Source: Lepidostoma basale
Taxonomy: Eukaryota; Arthropoda; Insecta; Trichoptera; Lepidostomatidae
Direction of reading: 5' to 3'
DNA: 64,000 nt
Assembly (NCBI GenBank): GCA_022606425.2
Contig: JAHDVF020000174.1
Location: 62,001 to 126,000, forward strand
Shown one piece after another: positions 30,665 to 40,910 of the stretch; position 1 is the first letter of the stretch; each line of letters opens with the position of its first letter. The notes beneath the pieces were generated by a model. The model searched no databases, was not told the origin of the DNA, and saw only the letters and a list, made by a program, of their open reading frames with translations. Both the position numbers and the translations under genes were made by a program.

Positions 30665-31922
30665 TTACTGTGTTCTGCTAGTTGGTACTTATGGTCTTAA
30701 AACTGTAACATTGTCCGAACGACTAACTAACTAACTAACCATCACGCCGTCTCCCCGGAGGGGTAGGCAGAAAGAATGTTCTGTCCTGACCTGACATACT
30801 TCTCTCGATTCCTCTACATTCATACATCTTGTCATGCACGCACGTCGATTTCTCCGACTCCTCACGTGACCGACATTCAATATTTGATTGATTTGATCGT
30901 GCCACGTTTTCCTCGGCCTTCCTTTATTTCTAGCTCCGTTCACGCCGTTCACATATACCTTCTTTACCATTCTGTCTTCACTCATTCTTTCCATGTGTCC
31001 AAACCATCTTAATGACCCTTTCCTTATTTTGTTCATAACACTTTCATTCGCACCACATTCACTTCTTTTACTTGCATTAGTCACTCTATCATATACAGAT
31101 TTGCCGCACATTCGTCTTAGAGATCTCATTTCTACTATATTTATTCTACTTTCATCCTTCTTTTGCCAGTTCCATGCTTCACTTCCATACATAAGGGTCG
31201 GCACAAGAACACCATTATGCATTGCCATCTTGGCTTTTTTGGATAGGTTTTGTTTGCGATGACAACTTTAAGTGCACCATTTATTCTGTTGTCTGCCCCA
31301 ACCCTTCTTTCAATATCCTTCTCCACCCTCCCATCCTTTGTAAACATACTTCCTAAATAAACTAATTCATCCACTTGTTCCAGATTCTCACCGTTTACAC
31401 TAATGTTGCAGCCTGTCATGCTTCTTTCTTTTTTGAAAATCATTACCTTGGACTTATTCACATTCATCATCAAATCGTATCGCTTGCATACCTCATACAT
31501 ACTAGACACCAGGGCTTGCAGTTCGTGCTCGTTGTCCGAACAAAGTGCCGAGAAACTACGTGTGACCCAAAGAGCCATGGAAAGACCCATGTTAGGAATA
31601 TGCCTAAGAGACAGAGTCAGAAACGATACGGCGAGAGAAAAAACAAAGGTAAATGACATTATCAACCGGGTAGCGACTCTAAAATGGCAATGGGCAGGTC
31701 ACGTAGCCAGAAGCTCAGATGAAAAATGGAAAAGAAGTCTTCTGAATAAGAACGCTGGACGGCAAAGAGAAGAGAAGGACGACCGCAACTACGGTGGAAG
31801 GATGATCTGAACAGACACGTCGGAATAATTTGGATGCAGTATGCACAAGACAGAGTGACATGGAAGCGAATGGAGTAGGCCTTTGTCCAGGAGTGGACGG
31901 GAATCGGCTGAGGAAGAAGAAT
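30665..31922 (+). mobile_element. RTE copy split by LINE-A
   Basis: 30665-30720 and 31542-31922 together match 14865-15285 (VGTYGL, then EKLRVTQRAMERPMLGICLR, NRVATLKWQWAGHVARSSDE, 'FVQEWT' end). The LINE-A copy lies between them at 30721-31531. The right part is open from 31403 to 31810. Confidence 0.93.
30711..31541 (-). mobile_element. LINE-A copy nested in RTE, 10-bp target duplication
   Basis: Flanked by TTGTCCGAAC at 30711-30720 and 31532-31541. Minus strand codes EVCKRYDLMMNVNKSKVMIF, NGENLEQVDELVYLGSMFTK, DGRVEKDIERRVGADNRING (frame 31665-31141) and MHNGVLVPTLMYGSEAWNWQ through GRPRKTWHDQINQILNVGHV to ESREVCQ (frame 31228-30731). One of the best-preserved C-terminal domains here. It is 5'-truncated inside the reverse transcriptase. 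Confidence 0.95.
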
Positions 31923-31924
31923 AC

Positions 31925-32030
31925 TGTTTCTTGAACAATGCTATAAAACGCATTTTATTGAAGTTTTAATATATTTTATAAGAATGAAATGTTTCGATTT
32001 GCTAAGGCATTACCAAATATCAAATGTTCA
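31925..32030 (+). repeat. PalA half-element
   Basis: TGTTTCTTGAACAATG start, GAAGTTTTAATATATTTTAT, GAATGAAATGTTTCG and AAGGCATTACCAAAT; stops at the centre. Confidence 0.75.
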
Positions 32031-32160
32031 CTGTCTTACACGTGACAATAAAATGGATTAGCTACATATCACATGTAATGAAAATCAATAATATTGTAAT
32101 ATCTAAGAACAAATTGTAAACAGTAATTGGGTTCAAACGTCCTGTTGTATATATAAAATA
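32030..32160 (+). mobile_element. SINE-1 3' fragment, variant tail
   Basis: CACGTGACAATAAAATGG-like body followed not by the LINE-E-like tail but by AAACAGTAATTGGGTTCAAA and CGTCCTGTTGTATA. The same alternative tail is at 47870-47915 and, inverted, at 35775-35805, so SINE-1 has a second subfamily. Confidence 0.7.
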
Positions 32161-32164
32161 TAAT

Positions 32165-32525
32165 AATTCATTCATTCATTTCTCGGCACTACATCCCGGT
32201 GTGGGACTTGGCCTCCTCCACAACAGTCCTCCACTGACTCTGTCTCTGGCCATCTCTCTCCATTCCCTAGCTCCTTCCATTTTCTCACAATCTTCTTCCA
32301 CGCAATCCCATCTTGTCCTCGGTCTGCCTCTTGGTCTCTCTACGCGAGCACCCATCTATATATAATTTGTGGTGTTCTACCCTCTGGCATTCTTTCCACA
32401 TGGCCAGCCCACCGTAGGCGTTGAGACTTACAGAATCTCACTACTGTTTCCCGGTTAATTAGTTCTTCAAGTTCAAGGTTTCTTTTAATTCTGTAAGTCC
32501 CATCCTCTAGCGTGCGTCCAAAAAA
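32165..32525 (-). mobile_element. LINE-I C-terminal fragment
   Basis: Minus strand codes GHVERMPEG, 'RWVLA' and ESVEDCCGGGQVPHRDVV near the end, in broken frames. A second, shorter copy is at 38895-39020. Confidence 0.75.
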
Positions 32526-33379
32526 TTTTCTCAGTAAAAAAAAATAATAATAAAAATAAAAATTTAACAGTTTTATAAAAGATATATAGTTTTTTTCTAG
32601 AATATCTTGAAATGTGGAAGACTTGAAAGAAGAGTGTTTAATAAGTTGGTGAAATCGCGTAATTTATTTCGAAATCTTACAAAGCATCTCCCATACTAAT
32701 TTGTCATCATCGAACGAGATATATAAAGTCGGTACATGATACGCCTATATTCACACGTGTGTACATATAGAATATACTCGTAGAGGGTAGGAACTGCAGG
32801 TCCCTGGAGTAAGCAAAAAAAGCGGTGTTTATCTATTAAGAATATAATTATTATGTGAAACACAGCTGCTCGGGTCCCTCTGTTCTCTGTCGTCACAACA
32901 TCCTAATTAGAATAACTCAAGACAAGTGAGATATTCAGGGGAGAACGTATGAGTAATACTCGTAACGAACAAGTTATATACGAGTAGTTTGGATCCGATA
33001 AACAATTCTAATATTATTAATCTAAACAAATATTATTAATGTTAAGTGTTAATCGTTAATGTTATTATGTAAAACCGACAAACCAAATCTTGTATTTTTT
33101 ATATAAAAGTAATTAGAAAAATATATACTAGCTACTCTGTAGGTACCGGTAAGAAATAGATGATTAACATAATTGCACAGTATTGTATTTAATGACATTA
33201 CCACGTATCTATAGAAGTTTAATATTTCGAAATATGTTAATAATTGTATTTAAAATATTTAATAATCATGAAATTTGGTCTACTAGTGTGACCATCACAA
33301 AGTTGTCACAAACTTTACAAATTATAAACATATTTTTACTAACATAAATAATATATATTGTGTATTGATGAATATATCT
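32526..33379. other. AT-rich spacer
   Basis: No reading frame or repeat recognised. Confidence 0.5.
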
Positions 33380-33440
33380 GTTTTCTATAAGTTTAATTAT
33401 ATTTTATGGGCTTGACATATTTCATCTTACTAGAGCATTG
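33380..33440 (+). repeat. PalA fragment
   Basis: TCTGTTTTCTATAAGTTTAA, ATATTTTATGGGCTTGACAT and the AGAGCATTG centre. Confidence 0.6.
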
Positions 33441-33529
33441 TAAAATGCCTCACTTGCAGCGATTAAAACTTTTATATAAAATGAAAGCATTTATGTTTAC
33501 CATTAAAATAGTGCATGCAAACTGTAGAA

Positions 33530-33690
33530 ACTAACTCTCTAGGTTCCTCCACATTCATACATCGTAACATGCATGATCGCCGATTCTTCCGACATCGAAT
33601 TTTCGAACGACGAAATAAGGAAGAAATGATTGCATCATAAGTCAAATTAAAAAAGGATTCCTGAGATGGTTTAACATAACATGTATATAA
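33530..33690. mobile_element. LINE-A fold-back fragment
   Basis: 33530-33598 is minus-strand LINE-A ('CMNVEEPREL' region); it switches near 33600 to plus-strand ('NDEIRK', 'KKGFLRWF' regions). A head-to-head junction like those at 24812 and 52356, but between different parts of the LINE. Confidence 0.7.
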
Positions 33691-34261
33691 CAAAAAAATG
33701 GTGGTGGTATATTACAATATATTCAAGAGAGCCGAAAACCAGATTGAAATTTTCGTTTCTTCGTGTCTATGATTAAAGAAAAACAATTTTAGTAACAAGT
33801 GAGATATAAGAAAACAAAATATTCCTACCGGATTCCGCTAGTAGCCCGTGAATTATTGCTCCTTATAATTATTTGTCAGCCTCATCTGCATACCTCGGAT
33901 ACATATGCCAGAGTCTGGGCTGTTGCAGGGGCTAATCTGTTCCGAGTTATTTACTCCGGCTCACATTCCGTCACTCCCCGCTATAGGCCGGTAGCTGGAA
34001 ATAATAAGAAAAGGAAATGGGAAGACAAAATATTATTAATAGCCCTCTATAAATCAAATTAATTGCACCTGAAAATAGGATATGGATTACGCTGGCATCG
34101 CATCATCGTCCGTATCACAGAAATGGCAGATCGTTGTCAAAGTAATTATTTCGTATCGTATAGATACCTACTCATACAAAACACGAGTTGCTAGAACAAT
34201 TTATAATAAACCACATATGTACATCAGACATGCTCTTTGAAAATGTGTCAACCGACATTTC
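33691..34261. other. no gene seen
   Basis: 33800-34010 is more complex (frame 33799-34062) but without a recognisable domain or repeat match. Confidence 0.45.
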
Positions 34262-34560
34262 AAATCAAAACAAATCAGTTTATTACCTCAACAGACATTA
34301 CAAACAATATAAATGTTTAAGGCACATATTGGAGTACGGGTAAAATAATACCAGGAAAGCATGAGACGGTTCGACATAAACAAGACAAGATACTCTCTAA
34401 ATTCATGAGTCATAAGTGTTAGTTTTCCGAACGTACTTTCACTAATATAAAAGACGTCGATCTCCAAGGAGACTGCATTCAGCGGACTAATTGCTCTTCC
34501 CACCAGTGTCACCAGAGGCAGGTTGGTTCTGGCGGCTGGTAGGTAAAACAATCTATACTG
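34262..34560 (-). mobile_element. LINE-F 3' end
   Basis: Minus strand codes FYLPAARTNLPLVTLVGRAI, SPLNAVSLEIDVFYIS, then the 3' UTR with CATTTATATTG and TCAAAACAAATCAG-like blocks that match 23780-23890. Confidence 0.8.
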
Positions 34561-34564
34561 ATTT

Positions 34565-34740
34565 AGAAGCAGGTCGAAATTTTCTTTTTCAGCTTTTCGC
34601 CGCCGTCTTCTGGTGAGCTAGAAGACGACAACAAGCAGAACTGAGCCGAAACTGGTCAGAACTAGAGTAACAAGTGAAATATAACTAAATATGTATTATA
34701 ATTATTTGTATATGTATATATATTTTTTAATAAACTTACA
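34565..34740. repeat. PalB fragment, diverged
   Basis: Arms TTTTCGCCGCCGTCTTCTGG and AGAAGACGACAACAAGCAG, then GCCGAAACTGGTCAGAACTA, a broken ACCGGT module. Confidence 0.55.
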
Positions 34741-34779
34741 TTACTTCTTTCTGAACACTTTTGTTTACACTTCATACAC

Positions 34780-34885
34780 TTATCAGCATCTGACTCTATT
34801 GTACATATAAAAATTACAACACATTTATCTAAAAGATTTCATTTTCACTGCATTTATTATATGCTCATCCTTCTTTTTTAATAAT
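34780..34885 (-). mobile_element. LINE-A fragment
   Basis: Minus-strand remnants of the 'DESRINAVEMKS' region, heavily mutated. Confidence 0.65.
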
Positions 34886-34949
34886 TTGATATCTATTTGT
34901 TTATGATGGAATAAAAGATTTTATTAAAATCATTCAATATTTAACACGA

Positions 34950-35320
34950 ATCTAGAAGTTTCATTATATTTTATGGAAATGATATTTGATAATGCCTTCG
35001 CAAACTGCAATATTTAATTCCTATAAGATACAATAAATCTTATCTAGAAAACACGTTTCCATTCGTATAAATTATTTAATTTCTAGTTTTACATCATTGT
35101 TCAAGAAACACTAATGAACGAATGCGTCCAAGTAATGAATGATACAACAATCTTCTCAAGTAATGACAAATATATTGTAATATTTATTGCATAATACCAT
35201 AAATATTTCATACAAGTAAAATTCACCTCTTTTCTAGAAGTTTTATTAGATTTAATAGGTGTGACATGTTTCTTGCCATTCCCATAAAATATAATATAAT
35301 TTCTAGAAAAAGGAATTCGA
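34950..35320. repeat. two PalA fragments
   Basis: 34955-35110 (TCTAGAAGTTTCATTATATT through TTTTACATCATTGTTCAAG) and 35230-35318 (TTCTAGAAGTTTTATTAGAT to AATATAATTTCTAGAAAAAG). Both palindromes have lost part of the centre. Confidence 0.7.
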
Positions 35321-35774
35321 AATTTGAATACAGAGTAAATTTCTCCTAAAAAATTTGTATATTTCTATTGACTTTCGACTACCGTTGGCAGACTTAAGTT
35401 CCCTGTTTTCTCCGGCAGACGCGGGTGACTTTTTCGTCGTTTCTTGAAAGTATCGAATGTCGACTAATGCATGCAAACAGAATCTATTGTCACGCCAAAT
35501 AGGGAAAAACCGAAGCTTGTCCACATAAAATATAACCGCTTTACTAAAATACACGTGTACTATAGTGTACTATAGTGATTGGCAAATATACGAACACATA
35601 AAAAAAAATTCTTTAGATAATATTACTTACTCCATCAATCAACTTTTTTTTGTTTCAATCCTAGTGAATGGTTTGCATCAAAGTTTATTATATTTGCTAC
35701 TTTTTGGGAAGTCATTTGGGCCTTTTAATGTAGTAATTTCCCGTTACTTTCCACATTCGTAAACAGCATGTATT
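35321..35774. other. no gene seen
   Basis: A minus-strand frame at 35303-35554 (83 codons) has no recognisable domain and begins in PalA. Confidence 0.45.
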
Positions 35775-35850
35775 TGAACCCAATTACTGTATACAACTTT
35801 TTACCTATTGATTCTCATGACATGTGATAGGTAGCTAATCTATTTATTAA
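35775..35850 (-). mobile_element. SINE-1 fragment
   Basis: Minus-strand ACATGTGATAGGTAGCTAAT block and the AACCCAATTACTGTATAC alternative tail. Confidence 0.6.
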
Positions 35851-35851
35851 A

Positions 35852-35912
35852 AAATATTTTAAAAAACACGACATGTTTCGGGGGATACCTCCATCTTCAG
35901 GTGTAAAAATAT
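35852..35912 (-). ncRNA. hammerhead ribozyme candidate, intact core
   Basis: Minus strand: stem I ACAC with GTGT (35904-35901 and 35869-35866), then ATATTTT with AAAATAT further out; core CTGAAGA (35900-35894), extra T, stem II GGAGG against CCCCC with one A-C mismatch, GAAA (35879-35876), ACATGT, C (35870). Compared with 19505 the inner stem I is extended by compensating change. Confidence 0.7.
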
Positions 35913-36180
35913 AATAAAAACTAAGCAAAGAGAGACTAATAAAAAAAGCATTTTAAATTAGATACAACAATTCAAACTTAAAAATTAACCTGGGCTATTT
36001 GTTATAAGTAGGTACTAACAATTAATGTTTAACAGTAAGAACTAATAAATAATATTAAATAATAATAATACACGATGATAATATAAAAAATACATAAAAT
36101 TTTAATTTAGAAATAACATACATTAGAAAAGACATCATTTGTATAGAAATTAATAAATGATTAATTTTCATTTCAATAAG
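35852..36180 (-). mobile_element. Penelope-like terminal repeat
   Basis: Matches the AT-rich terminal region of the Penelope-like element at 19505-19800 over about 300 bp, without coding sequence. Confidence 0.75.
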
Positions 36181-36189
36181 TTAATTTAT

Positions 36190-36480
36190 TACTTCTTGAA
36201 CAATGATCTTAAACTCCATATTATAAACTAACTAACTAACTAACCATCACGCCGTCTCCCCGAAAGGGTAGGCAGAAATAATGGACTGTCACACTTTTAC
36301 TGATGCGGCACTCCATCCTTCTCTTTTCGCTCCGCGGGAGACGCGATGTGATGGGTTGCGAACCTCATCGCCATATTATATATTATAATTAATACAATTA
36401 GAAATGTCTGATATCTGAATGTTTTGATATATTTTATGGAAATGACATGTTTCGCCTTGCTCAAGTATTATCAAATAATA
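36190..36480 (+). repeat. PalA element split by SINE-A
   Basis: ACTTCTTGAACAATGATC and the AACTCCATATTATA block lie left of the insert; AATGTCTGATATCTGAATG, GAAATGACATGTTTCGCC and TATTATCAAAT lie right of it. Confidence 0.8.
36216..36380 (-). mobile_element. SINE-A copy 2, 10-bp target duplication
   Basis: 5'-truncated SINE-A (36226-36370) between direct repeats CCATATTATA at 36216-36225 and 36371-36380. Minus strand ends in the LINE-A-like 3' block and (GTTA)n. The duplication and truncation show it moved by target-primed reverse transcription. Confidence 0.9.
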
Positions 36481-37249
36481 ATACTATTATAACACAGCTA
36501 CATTTTAAAAAATTACGGATGGTGGCATTTCTCTCTAGTGTTTTGAATCACATCGAAGCAGCCAAAGGGTTAATACTAAGTGCACAAGAATCTATAATAA
36601 TATTATTTAATGTGCACTTTCACCAGTGTGCACTTCCATTACGAGTTCCTCGCGAAGTGAGGCGCCCTCGCTATTGTCTTGTCAGCCGTCCCTAAGGCGC
36701 CGCGTCCGTGGCGGGACATCCACTACCGGCGGACTGGAAACAAAACACCTAAAGAGCACTTAGGCTGTTTATCAAATATTTGTGAAACATTTGAGCCTAC
36801 GAAACAAATTTCTGTGTTGAATCGGAAGTTAATGGATGTTTGCCAACACGCCTTTTGACGAAAGCTCCCGAAACCCAAACCGTTCCCGAATGCAGGGGAC
36901 ACGGAGTCCTTTAGCCGTGTCCCATTTTGAGTTTATTGGCACAGGGAACAAAATATTTTTTTATATTTATGTACACATCATAGCATTCATAGACAGGGGA
37001 TGACATTTAATAAAATACATATTTGCAAAACATTGCTTATTTATTGCAACTAATAATAAAAACGAACTACGAGTACATTATTTTGTTTTAAATAATTAAT
37101 ATTCTTTTAAGAAATTTATTTTAAAGAATTTTGACAGGTGTAAAAATAAAATTTTCATTTGTTCCAATGACAATTTGAATAATTTTTTCAATATTCTTTT
37201 AAAGTTCTTGCTGGTGTTGGTTGGTTTTAAGTGCCTAATTACTGCCAAA
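36481..37249. other. no gene; GC-richer island
   Basis: 36520-36950 is clearly less AT-rich (GAGGCGCCCTCG, AAGGCGCCGCGTCCGTGGCG) and not repeated in the window. No frame with a known domain. A possible single-copy regulatory or 5'-exon-type sequence; not supported further. Confidence 0.4.
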
Positions 37250-37737
37250 TAAAAATGTGGATACGTGGAACATTAATTCAATCATATAACAGCTAATTTA
37301 AAAAACGGTGGATACGTGTAACATAAATTAAATAAACACAAAAGTCCGGATCGTCCATGTCAACATGTGCAACATCGGAAAAACATTATGTGCTAAATTT
37401 AAAAAAGGGTGGATTCGTGGAACATAAATTAAATAGACAAATGTGCGCCATCTAAAAATAACATTTTGTATTAAATTATTTTTATTTTGTTATTTTATTT
37501 TATATCATTGTATTTTATATTATTTGTTTTAGATTTATTTTGTGGATGTTGGAAGATGAAGTGTGCGCGGGAGATGCCTATTGGTGGCGATGAGGTTCGC
37601 AACCCATCACACCACGTCTCCCGCGGGGCGAAAAGAGAAGGATGGAGTGCCGCATCGGTTAAAGTGTGACAGTCCATTCTTTCTGCCTACCCTTTCGGGG
37701 AGACGGCGTGATGGTTAGTTAGTTAGTTTCTTTTAAT
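37250..37737 (+). mobile_element. SINE-A copy 3, longest
   Basis: Starts with three irregular repeats of a GTGGATACGTGGAACATAAA-type unit (37257, 37309, 37410), then an AT-rich middle, the conserved body (GTGCGCGGGAGATGCC, GGTGGCGATGAGGTTCGCAA), and from about 37668 the LINE-A 3' end: GACAGTCCATTCTTTCTGCC, CCCTTTCGGGGAGACGGCG and (GTTA)n. Short frames here are shadows. The repeated 5' units are unusual for a SINE. Confidence 0.85.
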
Positions 37738-37814
37738 TAAATTTTTTGGTAAAAGTTTTTTTGAAATAATGAAAACAAACAAAAAATATAATACAATTTT
37801 TTTTTTATTATTAA

Positions 37815-37925
37815 TTATAATAATAATAACAATAATATGCTAACTTTTATAGCACCGTTTTTGTGATGTAATCACCTCAAGGGCGCATTAAGACGTGTTT
37901 TAAATCTAAAAATCATAATTTTCGC
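37815..37925 (-). repeat. repeat X, copy 1
   Basis: Minus strand matches 54370-54478: AATGCGCCCTTGAGGTGATT, ACATCACAAAAACGG and GCATATTAT followed by AT-rich repeats. At 54370 this block sits directly upstream of an intact hammerhead candidate. Confidence 0.75.
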
Positions 37926-37989
37926 CATCGGTTAAAAAGTATAGTGGAACAAAGTATAAATTTTAAATTGGGTATGAAATATGAAAAAG

Positions 37990-38290
37990 ATGGGTTTTCA
38001 GTTTAGATATGAAATCTGTCGGATCATTTATGCATCTATTATTATATATTTAGTATGCTACCTGTATGTGTATAACTTGTGTTTATCGTCGACCGGTTTC
38101 GGCAGCTTGCTGCTAACTTCTGGTCTACCACCACCAGAACCACCACCAGAAGATGGCAGCAAGCTGCCGAAACCGGTTGACGATAGACACAAGTGGAAGC
38201 ACACTAAATATATAATAATAAAGAAATTTTGCATAATTTTTTGTTTTCATTATTTACATTTGTTTTATTTCAATAAACTATTGTATACTA
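37990..38290. repeat. PalB palindromic element
   Basis: Arms from about 38060-38130 and 38140-38210 mirror each other: ACTTGTGTTTATCGTCGACC, GGTTTCGGCAGCTTGCTGC and complement. The right arm reads CAGAAGA, T, GGCAGC/GCTGCC, GAAA, ACCGGT, T: hammerhead-like with one core change. The centre contains a short CCACCACCAGAAC repeat. Confidence 0.85.
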
Positions 38291-38343
38291 AAAATATAAC
38301 TTTTTTTTTGGGTATGATGTTTCAGATTTACTCTGAAACCTAC

Positions 38344-38393
38344 AAACTAACTAACCATCACGCTGTCTCCCCGGAGGGGTAGGCAGAAAGAAC
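38344..38393 (-). mobile_element. LINE-A or SINE-A 3' tip
   Basis: Only about 50 bp: (GTTA)n, GATGG and the CCTCCGG, CTGCC block in minus orientation. Too short to tell LINE-A from SINE-A. Confidence 0.75.
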
Positions 38394-38454
38394 CGAGAGA
38401 CTGTTTATTGGTTTACAAAAATTACAAAAAATATATTACCATTAGTTGTAAATA

Positions 38455-38640
38455 AAACACATGTGACGCCGCAGAGGAAAGGAGATCAGGAAACATCGAG
38501 AGACAGCAGCTGCCCGACTGCCAACATCTTCCCATGCTCCAAATGCCCCAGAATCTGTAAAGCCAGAGATTTTACTCTTCAACCACATCCTCAGACGCGA
38601 CGGAGACAGCCAATGATAACAAGAATTTATGCGATAATTA
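38455..38640 (+). mobile_element. LINE-H zinc-finger tail fragment
   Basis: Codes FPCSKCPRICKARDFTLQPH, a degraded C2H2 finger as found at the C-terminus of one LINE type; compare 57225-57690. Two cysteines and one histidine of the usual set are visible. Confidence 0.6.
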
Positions 38641-38689
38641 TTGAGTTAAGAACAAATACTTGTTATTGCTAAAATATGAGTTAGTGTGG

Positions 38690-38895
38690 GCTATGTTGGA
38701 CGGTATTTAAGGCGTTGCATGGAATGGCACCAGCTTATATATCTAAACTCTGCATCACCGAGAACCTGAATGCCAGACAGTCTACATTACGATCAGCGAA
38801 TTCTTCTGCGATCGATAGATTGTCCGTGCTAAATAGCTGGCCCTTCAGCCTGGAACAATCTTCCACCAGACTTCAAGTGCATTGAGAATTCGTCA
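38690..38895 (+). mobile_element. LINE-G (CR1/L2-like) C-terminal fragment
   Basis: Frameshifted 'FKALHGMAPAYISKLC', 'NARQSTLRSANSS' and 'PSAWNNLP' blocks, the same order as the better copy at 49988-50515. Confidence 0.75.
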
Positions 38896-39020
38896 GAGCT
38901 ACATCCCGGTGTGGGACTTGGCCTCCTCCACAACAGTCCTTCTCTGGCTTCTGTCCCTGGTCATCTCTCTACATTCCTCAGCCCCTTCCATTTTCTCCCA
39001 GTCTTCTTCTACGCAGTCTA
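38895..39020 (-). mobile_element. LINE-I fragment
   Basis: Minus strand codes LDCVEEDWEKMEGAEECREM then VVEEAKSHTGM, matching 32185-32310. LINE-A starts abruptly at its left-hand partner position 39021. Confidence 0.75.
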
Positions 39021-39670
39021 AACTAACCATCACGCCGTCTTCCCGGAGGGGTAGGCAGAAATAATGGAACGCCACACTGTTCTGTCCTGACATACTTCTC
39101 TCGATTCCTCTACATTCATACAACTTGTCATGCACGCACGTCAATTTTTCCGACTCCTCACGTGACCGACATTTAATATTTCATTGATTTGATCGTGCCA
39201 CGTTTTCCTCGGTCTTCCTCTATTTCTAGCTCCGTTTACATCGTTTATATATACCTTCTTCACCATTCTGTCTTCACTCATTATTTCCATTTGTCCAAAC
39301 CATCTTAACGACCCTTTCATTTTTTTTGTTCATAACACTTTCATTCGCACCGCATTCACTTCTTATACTTGCATTTGACACTCTATCATATACAGATTTA
39401 CCACACATTCTTTTGCCAGTTCCATGCTTCACTTCCATACATAAGGGTCGGCACAACAACACCATTATGCACTGCCATCTTAGCTTTTTTGGATTGCCTG
39501 CCCCAACCCTTATTTCAATTTCCTTCTCCACTCTTTCATCCTTTGTAAACATACTTCCTAAATAAACAAATTCATCAACTTGTTCTAGATTTTCACCGTT
39601 TACACTAATGTTGCAGACAGTCATGTTTCCTTATTTTTCGAAAATCATTACCTACCTTGGACTTATTCAC
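39021..39670 (-). mobile_element. LINE-A copy
   Basis: Minus strand, 3' end at left with only one GTTA unit. Codes MTVCNISVNGENLEQVDEFV, YLGSMFTKDERVEKEIEIRV (frame 39624-39274) and the C-terminal GRPRKTWHDQI region in other frames. Two internal deletions (near 39415 and 39495). Confidence 0.9.
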
Positions 39671-39704
39671 ATCCATTATTATTATTATTAAGATATTTAC
39701 TAGA

Positions 39705-39770
39705 TAATCCATTATTTTGGCGGAAACACTATGATACTTCGGCATGAATAACTGCGTATTTGGCAGTTAA
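39705..39770 (-). repeat. PalR fragment
   Basis: Minus strand contains the end block AACACTATGATACTTC and CCATTATTTTGGCGG shared with 12783-12830. Confidence 0.55.
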
Positions 39771-39863
39771 TCCTTTTCGCCTACCGTCTTGAAATATAAT
39801 TTGATTATAACTTCAATGCAATTTTTGGCATGTAGTAAAAACGCGTAGAAAAGTAGTCTCTAA

Positions 39864-40573
39864 TCATAATTAGATGTTGTTTGAAGAATAAAGTCAATCG
39901 CCGTATTTAAAATATGTACTCGTAAAAAGTACAGGGGAAACATTTTTAAAATTCGGTAAATTCTTTAAAAATAATGTTCTTTTATCATTTTTTGTGTAAC
40001 CAATCAGAATCTCGATGAAGAAGAAAAGAGTGGGGGGAGGGGAAGAGAAATTGAAGACGACGCAAAAAGCAGCCGTGATTAACCACAGATGTCAGCGAGG
40101 TGACATAAAATATGTTTCCACTTTGTTGCCCATTAAAAGAAACACAAGTCGGGGTTTGTGTCGGTTTTGTCACTCGCACCAAAGCGGGGATGATTGAAGA
40201 TGTGTTCGGCAGATGATCCTCCAGCGGAAGTTGCTACTGAGCAATATTATTTCAATTAGTGCAAGTCAAAATAATTATTTACCGAAGGGAAATATACCTC
40301 CTCTCGATAGCATATAAATCACTGTGAGATGCTTCAACATTATTTGTAAAAAGTAATATAGATTAGTAATATAGATTTTTGCGTCGTCTTCAATTTCTTT
40401 TCCCTTCCCCTCACTCTTTACGCGAGATTCTGATTGGTTACACAAAAAATGAGAAAAAGAACATTATTTTTAAAGAATTTACCGAATTTTAAAAATGTTT
40501 CCCTTGTCCTTTTACGAGTACATATTTTAAATACGGCGATTGACTTTATTCTTCAAACAACATCTAACTATGA
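39864..40573. mobile_element. non-autonomous element with about 200-bp TIRs
   Basis: 39864-40068 and 40376-40573 are long inverted repeats with few mismatches (starting TCATA, TTAGATGTTGTTTGAAGAAT; inner end TTGAAGACGACGCAAAAA). The 300-bp interior (short frame 40015-40197) has no transposase. No target duplication could be read. Only this copy occurs in the window. Confidence 0.85.
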
Positions 40574-40679
40574 AAAGTGATATAGATTCTCTACTTACGA
40601 AATATGTACCTTCGCATTAGATGCGAATTAAAACTGTCAACGGGAATATTTCTTTTTATGGAACTTAATTGCCTTAAGA

Positions 40680-40910
40680 TAATCAAATGATTTTACTGAA
40701 ATCTCTTGATGGAAGTTCATTTTAAATAATAATTAAATAAAACGATGTTTTTTAACTACTTCCACTTTTGTCTTTATTTAGACAGCGACCGGTTTCGCCA
40801 GGCTCGCTGGCATCGACAGACTGGTCCAGTCTGTCGATGTTTAAAAAACATCGTTTTATTTTATTATTATTAAAAAAACATCGTTTTATTTAATTATTAT
40901 TTAATTGCCT
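40680..40910. repeat. PalB element, right arm deleted
   Basis: Left flank and left arm match 8300-8423 almost exactly, including ATTTCTCTTGATGGA-type flank and CGACCGGTTTCGCC. The right arm keeps only CAGTCTGTCGATG then jumps to TTTAAAAAACATCG, losing the hairpin; the terminal ACATCGTTTTATT block is duplicated. Confidence 0.88.
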
